DNA of 64,000 nucleotides. Origin: an uncultured Clostridia bacterium. GTDB taxonomy: Bacteria > Bacillota > Clostridia > Oscillospirales > CAG-272. The stretch is taken from the NCBI GenBank assembly GCA_944381075.1, contig CALWJT010000011.1:1-64000 (forward strand), written 5' to 3'. The notes below the pieces were generated by a model. It had not been told where the DNA came from. It made no database searches and saw only the letters and a program-made list of their open reading frames with translations. The translations under genes and the position numbers were made by a program. Shown piece by piece: positions 9,225 to 16,590 of the stretch. Within the stretch, counting starts at the first letter, position 1; every line of letters begins with the position of its first letter.

Positions 9225-9881
9225 ATGATCATCGACAAGGATACCGCCTCTCTGGAGGCAAGGGTATACGCAGCGCTGGAGGATGCAATCCTCTCGGGCG
9301 AGCTGAAAAAGGGAGAGGCGCTCACCGAGCTTTCTATCTCGGAAAAGCTCGGCGTCAGCCGGACGCCGGTGCGCAGCGCACTCCACAGGCTCGCGGAAGA
9401 AGGGCTCATCGAGGCCCTGCCGAACCGCGGCGCCGTCGTCGTCGGCGTCACGACCGACGATCTCGTCGACATTTACCGCATCCGAATGCGGCTCGAGGGG
9501 CTTGCCGCGGCAATGGCGGCGGTCAAGATAACGCCGGAGGAAAAAAAAGCGCTTTCGGAATCGGTCGAGCTTTCGGAATTTTATCTTCAAAAACAGGATC
9601 CGGAGCACCTCAAGGAGCTGGACACGACCTTCCATGCAGAGATCTACCGCGCCTGCGGCAGCCGGATCCTATGCCGCATCCTCTCGGAGCTGCACCGGAA
9701 CATCAAGGCGTACCGCAAGCTTTCCCTGACGGTGCCCGGCAGGCTTGAAAAATCGGTCGAGGAGCACCGAGAGATCATGGACGCCATTTTCCGCGCAGAT
9801 GCGGATGCCGCTGAGCGGCTGACTTCGGCGCATGTAGAGCATGCGCTGAAGAATCTGCTTTCCGCGCTTCCAAAAGATTAA
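9225..9881 (+). CDS. GntR family transcriptional regulator (FadR/FCD subfamily)
   Basis: 218 residues. The N-terminal 70 carry a GntR winged helix (ISEKLGVSRTPVRSALHRL as recognition region), and the rest is the all-helical FCD ligand domain with acidic/His positions typical of organic-acid sensing members. I start at the ATG at 9225, which has GGGGGAGA before it, rather than an in-frame ATG upstream that would lie inside the citrate synthase gene. It sits between citrate synthase and aconitase in the same direction, so it probably controls this operon in response to citrate, 2-oxoglutarate or a related acid. The ligand is a guess; the binding site is not evident. Confidence 0.88.
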   Translation: MIIDKDTASLEARVYAALEDAILSGELKKGEALTELSISEKLGVSRTPVRSALHRLAEEGLIEALPNRGAVVVGVTTDDLVDIYRIRMRLEGLAAAMAAVKITPEEKKALSESVELSEFYLQKQDPEHLKELDTTFHAEIYRACGSRILCRILSELHRNIKAYRKLSLTVPGRLEKSVEEHREIMDAIFRADADAAERLTSAHVEHALKNLLSALPKD

Positions 9882-9899
9882 GAAAGGATAAACGAAACG

Positions 9900-11834
9900 A
9901 TGGGACACACGATTGCACAGAAAATCATCCAAAATCATTTGATTTCAGGAGAAATGAAGCCCGGCACGGAGATTGGGCTCCGGATCGATCAGACGCTGAC
10001 GCAGGACGCCACCGGCACGATGGCGTATCTGCAATTCGAGGCGATGGGCACAGAGCGCGTCAAAACAGAGCTTTCCGTCGCCTACATCGACCACAATACC
10101 CTGCAGGCAGGCTTTGAAAACGCCGACGATCACCGCTATATCCAGACCGTGACCAAAAAGCACGGCATCCGCTTCTCGCGCCCCGGAAACGGAATCTGCC
10201 ATCAGGTCCATCTTGAGCGCTTCGCCGTCCCCGGAAAAACGCTCATCGGCTCCGACAGCCATACGCCGACGGCGGGCGGCATCGGCATGCTCGGCATGGG
10301 CGCCGGCGGACTGGATGTCGCCGTCGCCATGGGAGGCGGCGCCTATTATATCACGATGCCGAAAAGCATCCGCATTGAACTTACCGGTGCGCTTCCCGAC
10401 TATGTCGGCGCCAAGGACGTCATCCTTGAGGTCCTGCGCCGGCTGGACGTCAAGGGCGGCGTCGGAGCCATCCTTGAATACACCGGAGAAGGCGTAAAAA
10501 CGCTGTCCGTCCCTCAGCGCGCGACCATCACGAACATGGGAGCGGAGCTCGGTGCGACAAGCTCGCTCTTCCCTTCGGATGAGGTCACGCGCGCCTTTCT
10601 CGCGGCGCAGGACAGAGAAGCGGATTTTGTTCCGCTTGCGCCGGATGCGGACGCCGTTTATGACGAGACGTATACCATCGATCTTTCCGCGCTCGTTCCG
10701 CTTGCCGCCTGTCCGCACAGTCCGGGCCACGTTCGGCCTGTCGCAGAGCTTGCCGGCATGAAGATCGATCAGGTCTGCATCGGCTCCTGCACGAATTCCT
10801 CCATGCTCGACCTGCTCACCGTCGCGGCAATTCTTAAGGGAAAAACCATCCATCCGGACGTGAGCCTTTCTATCTCGCCCGGCTCAAAGCAGGTATACAC
10901 GATGCTCGCAGAATGCGGCGCGCTCGCCGATCTCATCGCCGCCGGCGCACGCATTCTGGAATGCGCCTGCGGCCCCTGCATCGGAATGGGCTTCTCTCCA
11001 AGGTCCGGCGGCGTCTCCCTGCGCACCTTCAACCGCAACTTTGAGGCGCGCAGCGGGACGGCGGACGCGAGGGTCTACCTCGTTTCACCTGAGACCGCCG
11101 CCGTCTCCGCGCTCGCAGGCGTGATGACGGATCCGCGCACGCTCGGAAAAGCGCCGGAAATCCATACACCCGCGCATTTTCTCATCAACGACAATCTCAT
11201 CGAAATGCCCGCCTCCCCCGCGGAAGCGGCGGACATCGCCGTCGAGCGCGGACCGAACATCAAGCCGATCCCCGTCGGCAAAGCGCCGGAAAAAGACCTC
11301 TCCTGTGGGCTCATCCTCAAGGTCGGAGACAACATCACGACCGACCATATCATGCCGGCAGGGACCAAGATCCTTCCCTACCGCTCCAATGTGCCGAAGC
11401 TCTCCGAATTCTGCTTCACGGTATGCGACAAGGACTTCCCCGAGCGTGCGAAAAAAGAGGGCGGCGGCATCGTCGTCGGCGGCACAAATTACGGGCAGGG
11501 CTCCTCCCGTGAGCACGCGGCGCTCGTACCGCTGTATCTCGGCGTCAAGGCGGTCATTGCCAAGAGCTTCGCACGGATCCACGTGGCGAACCTCATCAAT
11601 TTCGGCATCGTACCGATGACCTTTGAAAATCCCGACGATTATGACAAAATCTCCGAGGGCGACGAGCTTGCCATCCCCGGTTTTGCCGCGGCCGTGGCGG
11701 GCGCGGATACCGTGGTCCTTGAGGACCGGACAAACGGTGCGAAAATCCCGCTGCGCCTCGCCTTCACCCCGCGTCAGCGCGCGATTCTCTCTGCCGGTGG
11801 ACTGCTAAATTACACCAAAGCGAACGGAAAATAA
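9900..11834 (+). CDS. Aconitate hydratase
   Basis: Interconverts citrate and isocitrate through a [4Fe-4S] cluster; cytosolic. The 644 residues are the single-chain form common in anaerobes (close in size to TIGR01342-type aconitases). Cluster ligands can be seen as CIGSCTNSS (C297) and CGPCIG (C357 and C360), with the substrate motif GSDSHTPTAGG near residues 117-127 and the C-terminal swivel domain carrying NYGQGSSREHAA. Length and the fused swivel domain separate it from the two-subunit LeuCD isopropylmalate isomerase. It stands 18 bases after the GntR gene and 19 before isocitrate dehydrogenase, so all are one operon. Confidence 0.93.
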   Translation: MGHTIAQKIIQNHLISGEMKPGTEIGLRIDQTLTQDATGTMAYLQFEAMGTERVKTELSVAYIDHNTLQAGFENADDHRYIQTVTKKHGIRFSRPGNGICHQVHLERFAVPGKTLIGSDSHTPTAGGIGMLGMGAGGLDVAVAMGGGAYYITMPKSIRIELTGALPDYVGAKDVILEVLRRLDVKGGVGAILEYTGEGVKTLSVPQRATITNMGAELGATSSLFPSDEVTRAFLAAQDREADFVPLAPDADAVYDETYTIDLSALVPLAACPHSPGHVRPVAELAGMKIDQVCIGSCTNSSMLDLLTVAAILKGKTIHPDVSLSISPGSKQVYTMLAECGALADLIAAGARILECACGPCIGMGFSPRSGGVSLRTFNRNFEARSGTADARVYLVSPETAAVSALAGVMTDPRTLGKAPEIHTPAHFLINDNLIEMPASPAEAADIAVERGPNIKPIPVGKAPEKDLSCGLILKVGDNITTDHIMPAGTKILPYRSNVPKLSEFCFTVCDKDFPERAKKEGGGIVVGGTNYGQGSSREHAALVPLYLGVKAVIAKSFARIHVANLINFGIVPMTFENPDDYDKISEGDELAIPGFAAAVAGADTVVLEDRTNGAKIPLRLAFTPRQRAILSAGGLLNYTKANGK

Positions 11835-11853
11835 GGACGAAAGGACAGAAATC

Positions 11854-13029
11854 ATGGAAAATACCGCTTATGCTGCGGCGCTGGACGCCGCAGCCGAAAA
11901 ATTCAAAAAGATTCTGGAAGGACAGCTCCGCCGCGTGGAAGACATGAAGGCGCAGGGAGATTTTGTCGACTACAGCGCGCTGGATACCATCAAAATCGGC
12001 GTATGCGGCGGCGACGGCATCGGCCCCATCATCTGTGCGGAAGCGCGCCGCGTGCTCGAATACCTGCTCTCCGACCTGACAGCGTCGGGGAAAATCCAGT
12101 TTGTCGACATCGAAGGACTGACCCTTGAAAACCGCATCGCGGCGGGCAAAGGCATCCCCGATGACGTGATGGAACAGCTGAAAGCCTGCCATATCATCCT
12201 GAAAGGTCCGACGACCACGCCGCAGAAAGGCAGCGGCATGCCGAATATCGAGTCCGCCAACGTCGCCATGCGCAAGGCGCTCGACCTGTTCGCCAACATC
12301 CGTCCGGTCAAGGTGCCGGAAGAGGGCATCAACTGGACGATCTTCCGTGAAAATACCGAGGGCGGCTATGCCGTCGGCTCCTCCGGCTTCAATGTGACGG
12401 ACGACCTCGCCGTCGATTTCACCGTTACCACGAAACAGGGCTCCGACCGGATCGCAAGGCTCGCCTACGACTACGCGCGCAAGAACGGCTTTACCCGCGT
12501 GTCGCTCGTCACCAAGGCGAACGTCATCAAAACGACCGACGGCAACTTCCTCGAGGACTGCCACAAGGTCGCGGCCCTCTATCCTGAGATCACGACGGAC
12601 GAATGGTACGCCGACATCATGACGGCAAAGCTTGTAGATCAAAAACGCCGCCGCGACTTTCAGGTGCTGCTCCTGCCGAACCTTTACGGCGATATCATCT
12701 CCGACGAGGCGGCGGAGTTCCAGGGCGGCGTCGGTACGGCGGGATGCGCCAACATCGGAAAAAAATACGCGATGTTCGAGGCGATCCACGGCTCCGCGCC
12801 CCGTATGATAACGGAAGGCCGCGGCAAATACGCCGATCCGAGCTCCATGCTGCGCGCCTGCGTCATGCTGCTCTCCCACATCGGACTTCAGGACCGTGCG
12901 GATAGACTTGAGCGCGCGCTCGACATCTGCACGTTCGAGGAAAAAGCGCTCGTCATCACGGGACGCGATACGGGCGCGACCTGCGAAGCGTTCGGCGAAT
13001 ATGTGATGGAAACGCTGCGGGGACTGTAA
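11854..13029 (+). CDS. Isocitrate dehydrogenase (isocitrate/isopropylmalate dehydrogenase family)
   Basis: Oxidatively decarboxylates isocitrate to 2-oxoglutarate. In the 391 residues the isocitrate-binding set is complete: S134-x-N136, R140, R150 and R165 lie in SANVAMR, NIRPVK and FRENTEGGY. Isopropylmalate dehydrogenase would have a Leu-rich helix instead of the Ser/Asn pair. The metal site is in LYGDIISDEAAE. The cofactor cannot be set: after HGSAPR the loop differs in length from the E. coli NADP enzyme. A 40-residue N-terminal extension precedes the Rossmann-like part. It is the last gene of the citrate operon and is followed by a terminator. Its product most likely feeds glutamate synthesis. 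Confidence 0.88.
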   Translation: MENTAYAAALDAAAEKFKKILEGQLRRVEDMKAQGDFVDYSALDTIKIGVCGGDGIGPIICAEARRVLEYLLSDLTASGKIQFVDIEGLTLENRIAAGKGIPDDVMEQLKACHIILKGPTTTPQKGSGMPNIESANVAMRKALDLFANIRPVKVPEEGINWTIFRENTEGGYAVGSSGFNVTDDLAVDFTVTTKQGSDRIARLAYDYARKNGFTRVSLVTKANVIKTTDGNFLEDCHKVAALYPEITTDEWYADIMTAKLVDQKRRRDFQVLLLPNLYGDIISDEAAEFQGGVGTAGCANIGKKYAMFEAIHGSAPRMITEGRGKYADPSSMLRACVMLLSHIGLQDRADRLERALDICTFEEKALVITGRDTGATCEAFGEYVMETLRGL

Positions 13030-13052
13030 TATTGTAATATTTTGAATAAGGG

Positions 13053-13080
13053 AAAGCCCTCCTAAAAGGAGGGCTTTTCT
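13053..13080 (+). terminator. Rho-independent terminator of the citrate operon
   Basis: Stem AAGCCCTCC with its complement and a short A-rich loop, followed by TTTTCTTGTTTT, beginning 24 bases after the stop codon. Confidence 0.88.
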
Positions 13081-13480
13081 TGTTTTGGGAAGAGGGGATT
13101 TTTTGTCGAAAGCCCCGCTCTCATAAGCAAATACCGCAAAATCACCCCGCGCCCGCAGGCGCAAAACCTATCAGCTGCAGCCGGTGTCCGCGCTGCATGT
13201 TTGCCCTGCAATGCGACACATTGTATCGGGATATAGCTGATAGTATGGCCGAGCTTCAAAAGGGTATAGATGATTTTTCGGCTTTGGCCTCGGCGAACGC
13301 GCAAAACGCGTGAGTCCGTCATGACGGGAGCCGTGTGGATATGGCTCCCATCCTGCGGCTGGGAGTCCGAGGCGGTAGCCTCGGTAAATCTTCCCGTCCT
13401 TTTCTCTTTCCGGAGAAAAGAACACCGTTCCCCCTTTTCCCAAAAGAAGAAAGCCCTGCTTTTTTATCAAAAGTCTTTTT
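13081..13480. other. Gene-free spacer with several inverted repeats
   Basis: No convincing gene. A 9-bp inverted repeat (13168-13176 with 13235-13243) encloses a 58-base stretch, and two short hairpins follow near 13338-13383. A 77-codon plus-strand frame with a CxxC pair (13080-13313) begins inside the terminator and lacks a ribosome binding site, so I do not call it. This may be decayed accessory DNA beside the nuclease gene. Confidence 0.4.
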
Positions 13481-14533
13481 TTAGAACCATGTTTTTCCCT
13501 TAAGCTTACCGGCGACCGACTCTGCGGACTCTCCAGGTTTAAATTCATCGTTTCCGCCAAGTGAAGCCTTCAAATCAAAATAACGTGTACCCCATAAACC
13601 TCCTGAGGTTGGCTTTCGATAATCCGTCTCATAAAATGAATCCACAAAGAAATACGTCATGTCTTGAGCATTCAGATCGTATCCGTATTGCTTGCCATTT
13701 TCTATCGCATTTTTAATAATTTGTTTTCTTTCCGGGGCTATCTTATTTTGTTCCTCAAAGCTGCCATCTGATTTTCGTTCTTTAATCATCACAAATTTGC
13801 TGTCATCGTCTTTATGTCCCGGTTCTCCTTCTATAATTGCCACAATCCGACCGATTGCCCGCACGCTTTTGTTTTGATACAAGCCTAAATAATCATGCGG
13901 ATGATATCCGCGTGTGCTGTTTCGATAATATACCCCATTTTCTTTATTAAACTCAAATGTATTTCCGCATGCGACAACACGCATCTGCTTCCAAGAATCA
14001 TTGATCAGCTTATCTTCGTAGCAATAATCACGATAATCTTCCAACCATTCCCTCATCACATCACTGCGTTCATCAAGTGCATCCTCAATGGCGGCCGCTA
14101 AATTTTCAAAAGTAACATTCCAATGAGAAGCACCTTTGGCGGCCGCTTCATCGTCTATTTCCTTTTTCAGGCGAGCATCCATTTCTTCGGGCGCAATGGT
14201 GACAAGGACTTCGTGTTGGGCATCGCCAAAAGCATTCAAATGATTGAGAAGCTGTTTTTTTTCAAACTTTTGTCCGTTCATTTTTGTCTCTACAACAAGC
14301 TTAAAACTTTGCTGCTCGATAACGGCATCCGGAACGCTGTTGCGTTCTTTTTTTTGCAAAATAAAAGAGATTTGAGGATTAAAATTGTCAATTTGACTGT
14401 TAAAAATCTTTTCTCCTATCACGCGATAAAATGAATTTGGCGCAAGATGATATAACTGTGAAAGCAGTAGCATTGTGTTTGCGGTGGCAACGTTTTCCTC
14501 TTGATGGTACCTTTGGAAATAGTGGGTTTGCAT
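13481..14533 (-). CDS. PD-(D/E)XK nuclease-like protein, probable accessory/defence gene
   Basis: 350 residues, no signal peptide. A PD-(D/E)XK core is visible: VPDAVIE near residue 69, then FKLVVETK about ten residues later, giving D, E and K in the right order, followed by a helix (KKQLLNHLNAFGD) as in restriction-type folds. The last 170 residues are of unknown fold. Such single genes are often solitary restriction or anti-phage nucleases; no methyltransferase or helicase partner is next to it. The gene is clearly more AT-rich than its neighbours, which suggests transfer. Start ATG has AAGGAGG in front. It runs away from the tandem structured RNA units that begin only 70-110 bases upstream. 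Specific activity is unknown. Confidence 0.75.
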   Translation of the reverse strand: MQTHYFQRYHQEENVATANTMLLLSQLYHLAPNSFYRVIGEKIFNSQIDNFNPQISFILQKKERNSVPDAVIEQQSFKLVVETKMNGQKFEKKQLLNHLNAFGDAQHEVLVTIAPEEMDARLKKEIDDEAAAKGASHWNVTFENLAAAIEDALDERSDVMREWLEDYRDYCYEDKLINDSWKQMRVVACGNTFEFNKENGVYYRNSTRGYHPHDYLGLYQNKSVRAIGRIVAIIEGEPGHKDDDSKFVMIKERKSDGSFEEQNKIAPERKQIIKNAIENGKQYGYDLNAQDMTYFFVDSFYETDYRKPTSGGLWGTRYFDLKASLGGNDEFKPGESAESVAGKLKGKTWF

Positions 14534-14606
14534 AGTGTTCCTCCTTATTATTATTTAAAATTTTTTCTAACATAAAAAACAACAGCCGCTTTTTCACAAT
14601 CACCTA

Positions 14607-14635
14607 TTGACTTTTGGTCCCTTTCATGCTAACAT
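14607..14635 (+). promoter_or_regulatory. Promoter of structured RNA unit A
   Basis: TTGACT (14607-14612), 17 bases, TAACAT (14630-14635). The same arrangement recurs 196 bases downstream before unit B, so it was duplicated with the RNA. Confidence 0.6.
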
Positions 14636-14641
14636 AATGAC

Positions 14642-14790
14642 ATAAACAAAAAAGGCGGTCCGCCGTGTAACCAGCACGACAGACCGGCAGAGTGTACAGG
14701 CACCCTGCCACCGGATAACCGGCGCCCTGCCCATAGCATATCACATTTTTGCGGCTTTGGCAAGGGATTTTTCAAAAATTGCTGTTTTTT
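14642..14790 (+). ncRNA. Structured RNA, unit A (three-hairpin cloverleaf-like element)
   Basis: Predicted transcript of about 150 nt from the promoter at 14607 to a T-run at 14785-14790. The core folds as a short closing stem (GGC 14654-14656 with GCC 14729-14731) around three hairpins: 14657-14685 with loop TAACCAG, 14686-14709 with loop TACAGG, and 14711-14722 with loop ATAA. All three hairpins recur in units B and C, with paired changes. It is not a tRNA, SRP RNA or known riboswitch that I recognise. Transcript ends are inferred. Confidence 0.6.
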
Positions 14791-14802
14791 GCATATTTTA
14801 TC

Positions 14803-14831
14803 TTGACATTTTGTTCACTTCATGCTAAGAT
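14803..14831 (+). promoter_or_regulatory. Promoter of structured RNA unit B
   Basis: TTGACA (14803-14808), 17 bases, TAAGAT (14826-14831). It is a better match to consensus than the unit A copy. Confidence 0.68.
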
Positions 14832-14837
14832 AATGTT

Positions 14838-14984
14838 ATAAAATAAAAGGCGGCCTGCCGTGTTACCAGCACGACAGACCAGCAGAGTGTACGAGCACCC
14901 TACCACCGGATAACCGGCGCCCTGCCGATAGGATATCACATTTCCGCGGTTTTGGCAAGAGGTTTTTCGGAAATAGGCTTTTTT
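14838..14984 (+). ncRNA. Structured RNA, unit B (three-hairpin cloverleaf-like element)
   Basis: About 147 nt from the promoter at 14803 to the T-run at 14979-14984. Hairpins: 14852-14880 with loop TTACCAG, 14882-14903 with loop TACGAG, 14906-14917 with loop ATAA, closed by GGC 14849-14851 with GCC 14924-14926. Compared with unit A, one mismatch of hairpin 1 is repaired while another base pair is lost, so total helix length is kept. Function unknown. Confidence 0.6.
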
Positions 14985-15162
14985 GTCATGGAATTTTTCC
15001 GTGCGGCGCCGCGCTCTGCGTGCCTGCGCGGTTTTTTTGCGCGCAAAACGAAAAAATCGGGAGGAAAAAGCCATGTCGGACGGCAGGAGCGTCTCGCAGC
15101 CGCGGGATACGGGATGACTGCCGTGGGGATCGGTTTTCGCTGTTCTCTGTGAATAAAGAAAA

Positions 15163-15247
15163 CCGCAGGCGGCTGAAGCGTTACCAGCGCGACAGCCTGC
15201 TTGGGGGTGTACGAGCACCCTGCAACCGGAAGATCCGGCACCCACGG
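15163..15247 (+). ncRNA. Structured RNA, diverged copy C
   Basis: Same fold with different bases: closing stem CCG 15163-15165 with CGG 15245-15247; hairpin 1 is GGCTG with CAGCC, an AA/GA internal loop, GCG with CGC, and loop TTACCAG at 15181-15187; hairpin 2 (15205-15220) has loop TACGAG; hairpin 3 (15226-15238) has loop AGA. No promoter like those of A and B lies in front, so this copy may be silent or read from upstream. Confidence 0.5.
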
Positions 15248-15249
15248 TA

Positions 15250-15630
15250 TGAGGTCATGATAACACATTGTTCGTCATTTTTCAAGAGGGATTTTGAATT
15301 TTCTCAAATCGCGGCGGGGGACCGTCTGCGCTCTCATTGGCGGGCAAAGGGGGAAGTGACAGGGCATAGAAAGAGCTATGCTGCCGCATGGCATGGATCT
15401 CAAGGTGGCGCGAATGGCATAACGATGCGAGTTCGCCGCAGGGTAAGAGGGCTGCGAGCCTGTTTTTCGGGGGAAAGATGTTAGGTTTTCTCTGGGAGGC
15501 GGGAGCGCAGGCCAAAGCCCCGCGGCGGTTTTTCTTTCACGGGAACGGATGTCATGTCCTCCCGTGGGCCTTGTGCCCGCGGGGGTGACGGGTGCATTCG
15601 TTTTCCTGGAAGCTCGCAGTTTACATAAAG
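15250..15630. other. Gene-free spacer
   Basis: No frame here looks like a protein. Small hairpins occur at about 15365-15384 (GCATAG with CTATGC) and 15562-15583 (CCCG/GGGC with GCCC/CGGG). Together with the terminator at 15631 it may be the tail of a non-coding transcript from the repeat cluster. Confidence 0.4.
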
Positions 15631-15661
15631 GACCGGCACGGCTGTGCCGGTCTGTTTTTTT
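15631..15661 (+). terminator. Rho-independent terminator with no gene upstream
   Basis: A 9-bp perfect stem (GACCGGCAC 15631-15639 with 15644-15652), loop GGCT, then seven T. It is oriented to stop plus-strand transcription, yet no plus-strand gene precedes it back to 13029; only the structured RNA copies do. Confidence 0.85.
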
Positions 15662-15711
15662 CTCAGCCGAAATCGAGGATAAAACGTCATGGTCTCACAT
15701 AAAATAGGGAC

Positions 15712-16242
15712 ATGAAAACATGCTGTGTGACCGGAAATCGTCCGGAAAAATTTCCATTTAACTATAGGGAAAAAGATTCTCATGAAATGATACTGTATAC
15801 CGACGCACTTTACCGCAAGGCGGAGGAGCTGATGCGCCGCGGGTATACGGGCTTTCTCACCGGAATGGCAAGAGGGGTCGACCTCGACTTTGCCTGCGCC
15901 GTCATTTACCATAAATGCGAAACGTTTCGGGATATCTTGGATATCACATTGGAGGCGGCGATCCCGTATCCGGACCAGACACAGGGCTGGAACCGGCGCT
16001 GTCGGGAGCAGTACGACTATGTGCTGTCTCACTGCGATAAAAGGACGCTCATCTCCTATGACTATTTTCCCGGCTGTGAACAAAAGCGCAATATATATAT
16101 GGTAGAGAGATCCGACCTTGTGTTTGCCGTGTGGAACGGCGTGGAAAAAGGCGGCACATGGAATACCATCCGGTACGCAAGGCGCAGAACGCGCCCGATA
16201 GAATTTCTTCTGCTGAAAGACTTCTTGGACCGGAACAAGTAA
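15712..16242 (+). CDS. SLOG/DUF1273 (YpsA-like) protein
   Basis: 176 residues beginning with VTGNRPEKFPF, the nucleotide-binding signature of the YpsA/DUF1273 branch of the SLOG (LOG-Rossmann) superfamily, then FLTGMARGVDLDFA and a C-terminal VFAVWNG. SLOG domains bind nucleotides or ADP-ribose-like ligands; YpsA of Bacillus affects cell division, and other SLOG proteins sense signals in conflict systems. Which applies here is unknown. AGGGA precedes the ATG. The gene is single, 50 bases after an orphan terminator and followed by its own terminator. It directly borders the accessory island, so a link to the nuclease/RNA locus is possible but not shown. Confidence 0.85.
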   Translation: MKTCCVTGNRPEKFPFNYREKDSHEMILYTDALYRKAEELMRRGYTGFLTGMARGVDLDFACAVIYHKCETFRDILDITLEAAIPYPDQTQGWNRRCREQYDYVLSHCDKRTLISYDYFPGCEQKRNIYMVERSDLVFAVWNGVEKGGTWNTIRYARRRTRPIEFLLLKDFLDRNK

Positions 16243-16314
16243 ATGATGAATTTTATCAGGATCGGCGCGGCATCGACGATGCGGACGTCATGAAACACCT
16301 CAAAATGCAGATTC

Positions 16315-16348
16315 AGCCAAGGGAAGAACGCCTTCCCCTGGCTTTTTT
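16315..16348 (+). terminator. Rho-independent terminator after the SLOG gene
   Basis: Stem AGCCAAGGGAA with TTCCCCTGGCT (one bulge) followed by seven T. Confidence 0.8.
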
Positions 16349-16590
16349 TGGCTTTTTCGGATGATTTTCATGTCGGCTTCCTGCCGCTGCCCTTCCCTCT
16401 CGGCCAGTCTCGCCTTTTGCCATGTCACAGCTTCGGATTTCCGCCGCGCAGTTTTCCTCCGCGTCCGGATGCCCTGCGCCAGCGGGAAAGGAGCCGTCTG
16501 TCCTCTCCGTGCTGTCCTCTCTGTCGATACGCTCCCTTGGGTCACACGCCCGCGAAATCCGCACGGTTTCATTTTCGTTTCTCCATATTT
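16349..16590. other. Gene-free spacer between convergent genes
   Basis: Between the SLOG terminator and the stop of the minus-strand methyltransferase. Frames exist on both strands but have skewed, Arg-rich composition and no ribosome binding site. I see nothing functional in it. Confidence 0.4.

Larger units (their letters stand above)
14605..15249 (+). repeat. Cluster of three copies of a structured repeat element
   Basis: Two near-identical units of about 195 bases stand in tandem (cores beginning at 14654 and 14849), each with its own promoter, structured core and T-run. A third, more diverged core without a promoter begins at 15163. No protein reading frame is shared by the copies, whereas the helices are, so the conserved thing is RNA structure. 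No further copy is seen in the window. Confidence 0.8.

Noticed and set aside
7787..9472. 561-codon antisense frame over the citrate synthase gene
   Set aside because: Mirrors the codon pattern of the real gene; no ribosome site or domain.
11854..13029. 3-isopropylmalate dehydrogenase
   Set aside because: The Ser/Asn pair and the three Arg residues are those of isocitrate binding, and the gene follows aconitase.
11764..13164. 466-codon antisense frame over isocitrate dehydrogenase
   Set aside because: Same reason; composition follows the complement of the real codons.
13080..13313. 77-codon plus-strand frame with CSRCPRC and a helical end
   Set aside because: Starts inside the terminator of the citrate operon, has no ribosome binding site, and the antisense strand is equally open.
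14605..15249. CRISPR array or type III (ToxIN-like) RNA antitoxin repeats
   Set aside because: Units are about 195 bases with no spacers, and antitoxin arrays have about 36-base repeats placed upstream of the toxin in the same direction; here the nuclease gene is divergent.
14820..15268. Small minus-strand frames over the structured repeats
   Set aside because: The copies are similar as RNA with paired changes but are read in different frames, so they are not coding.
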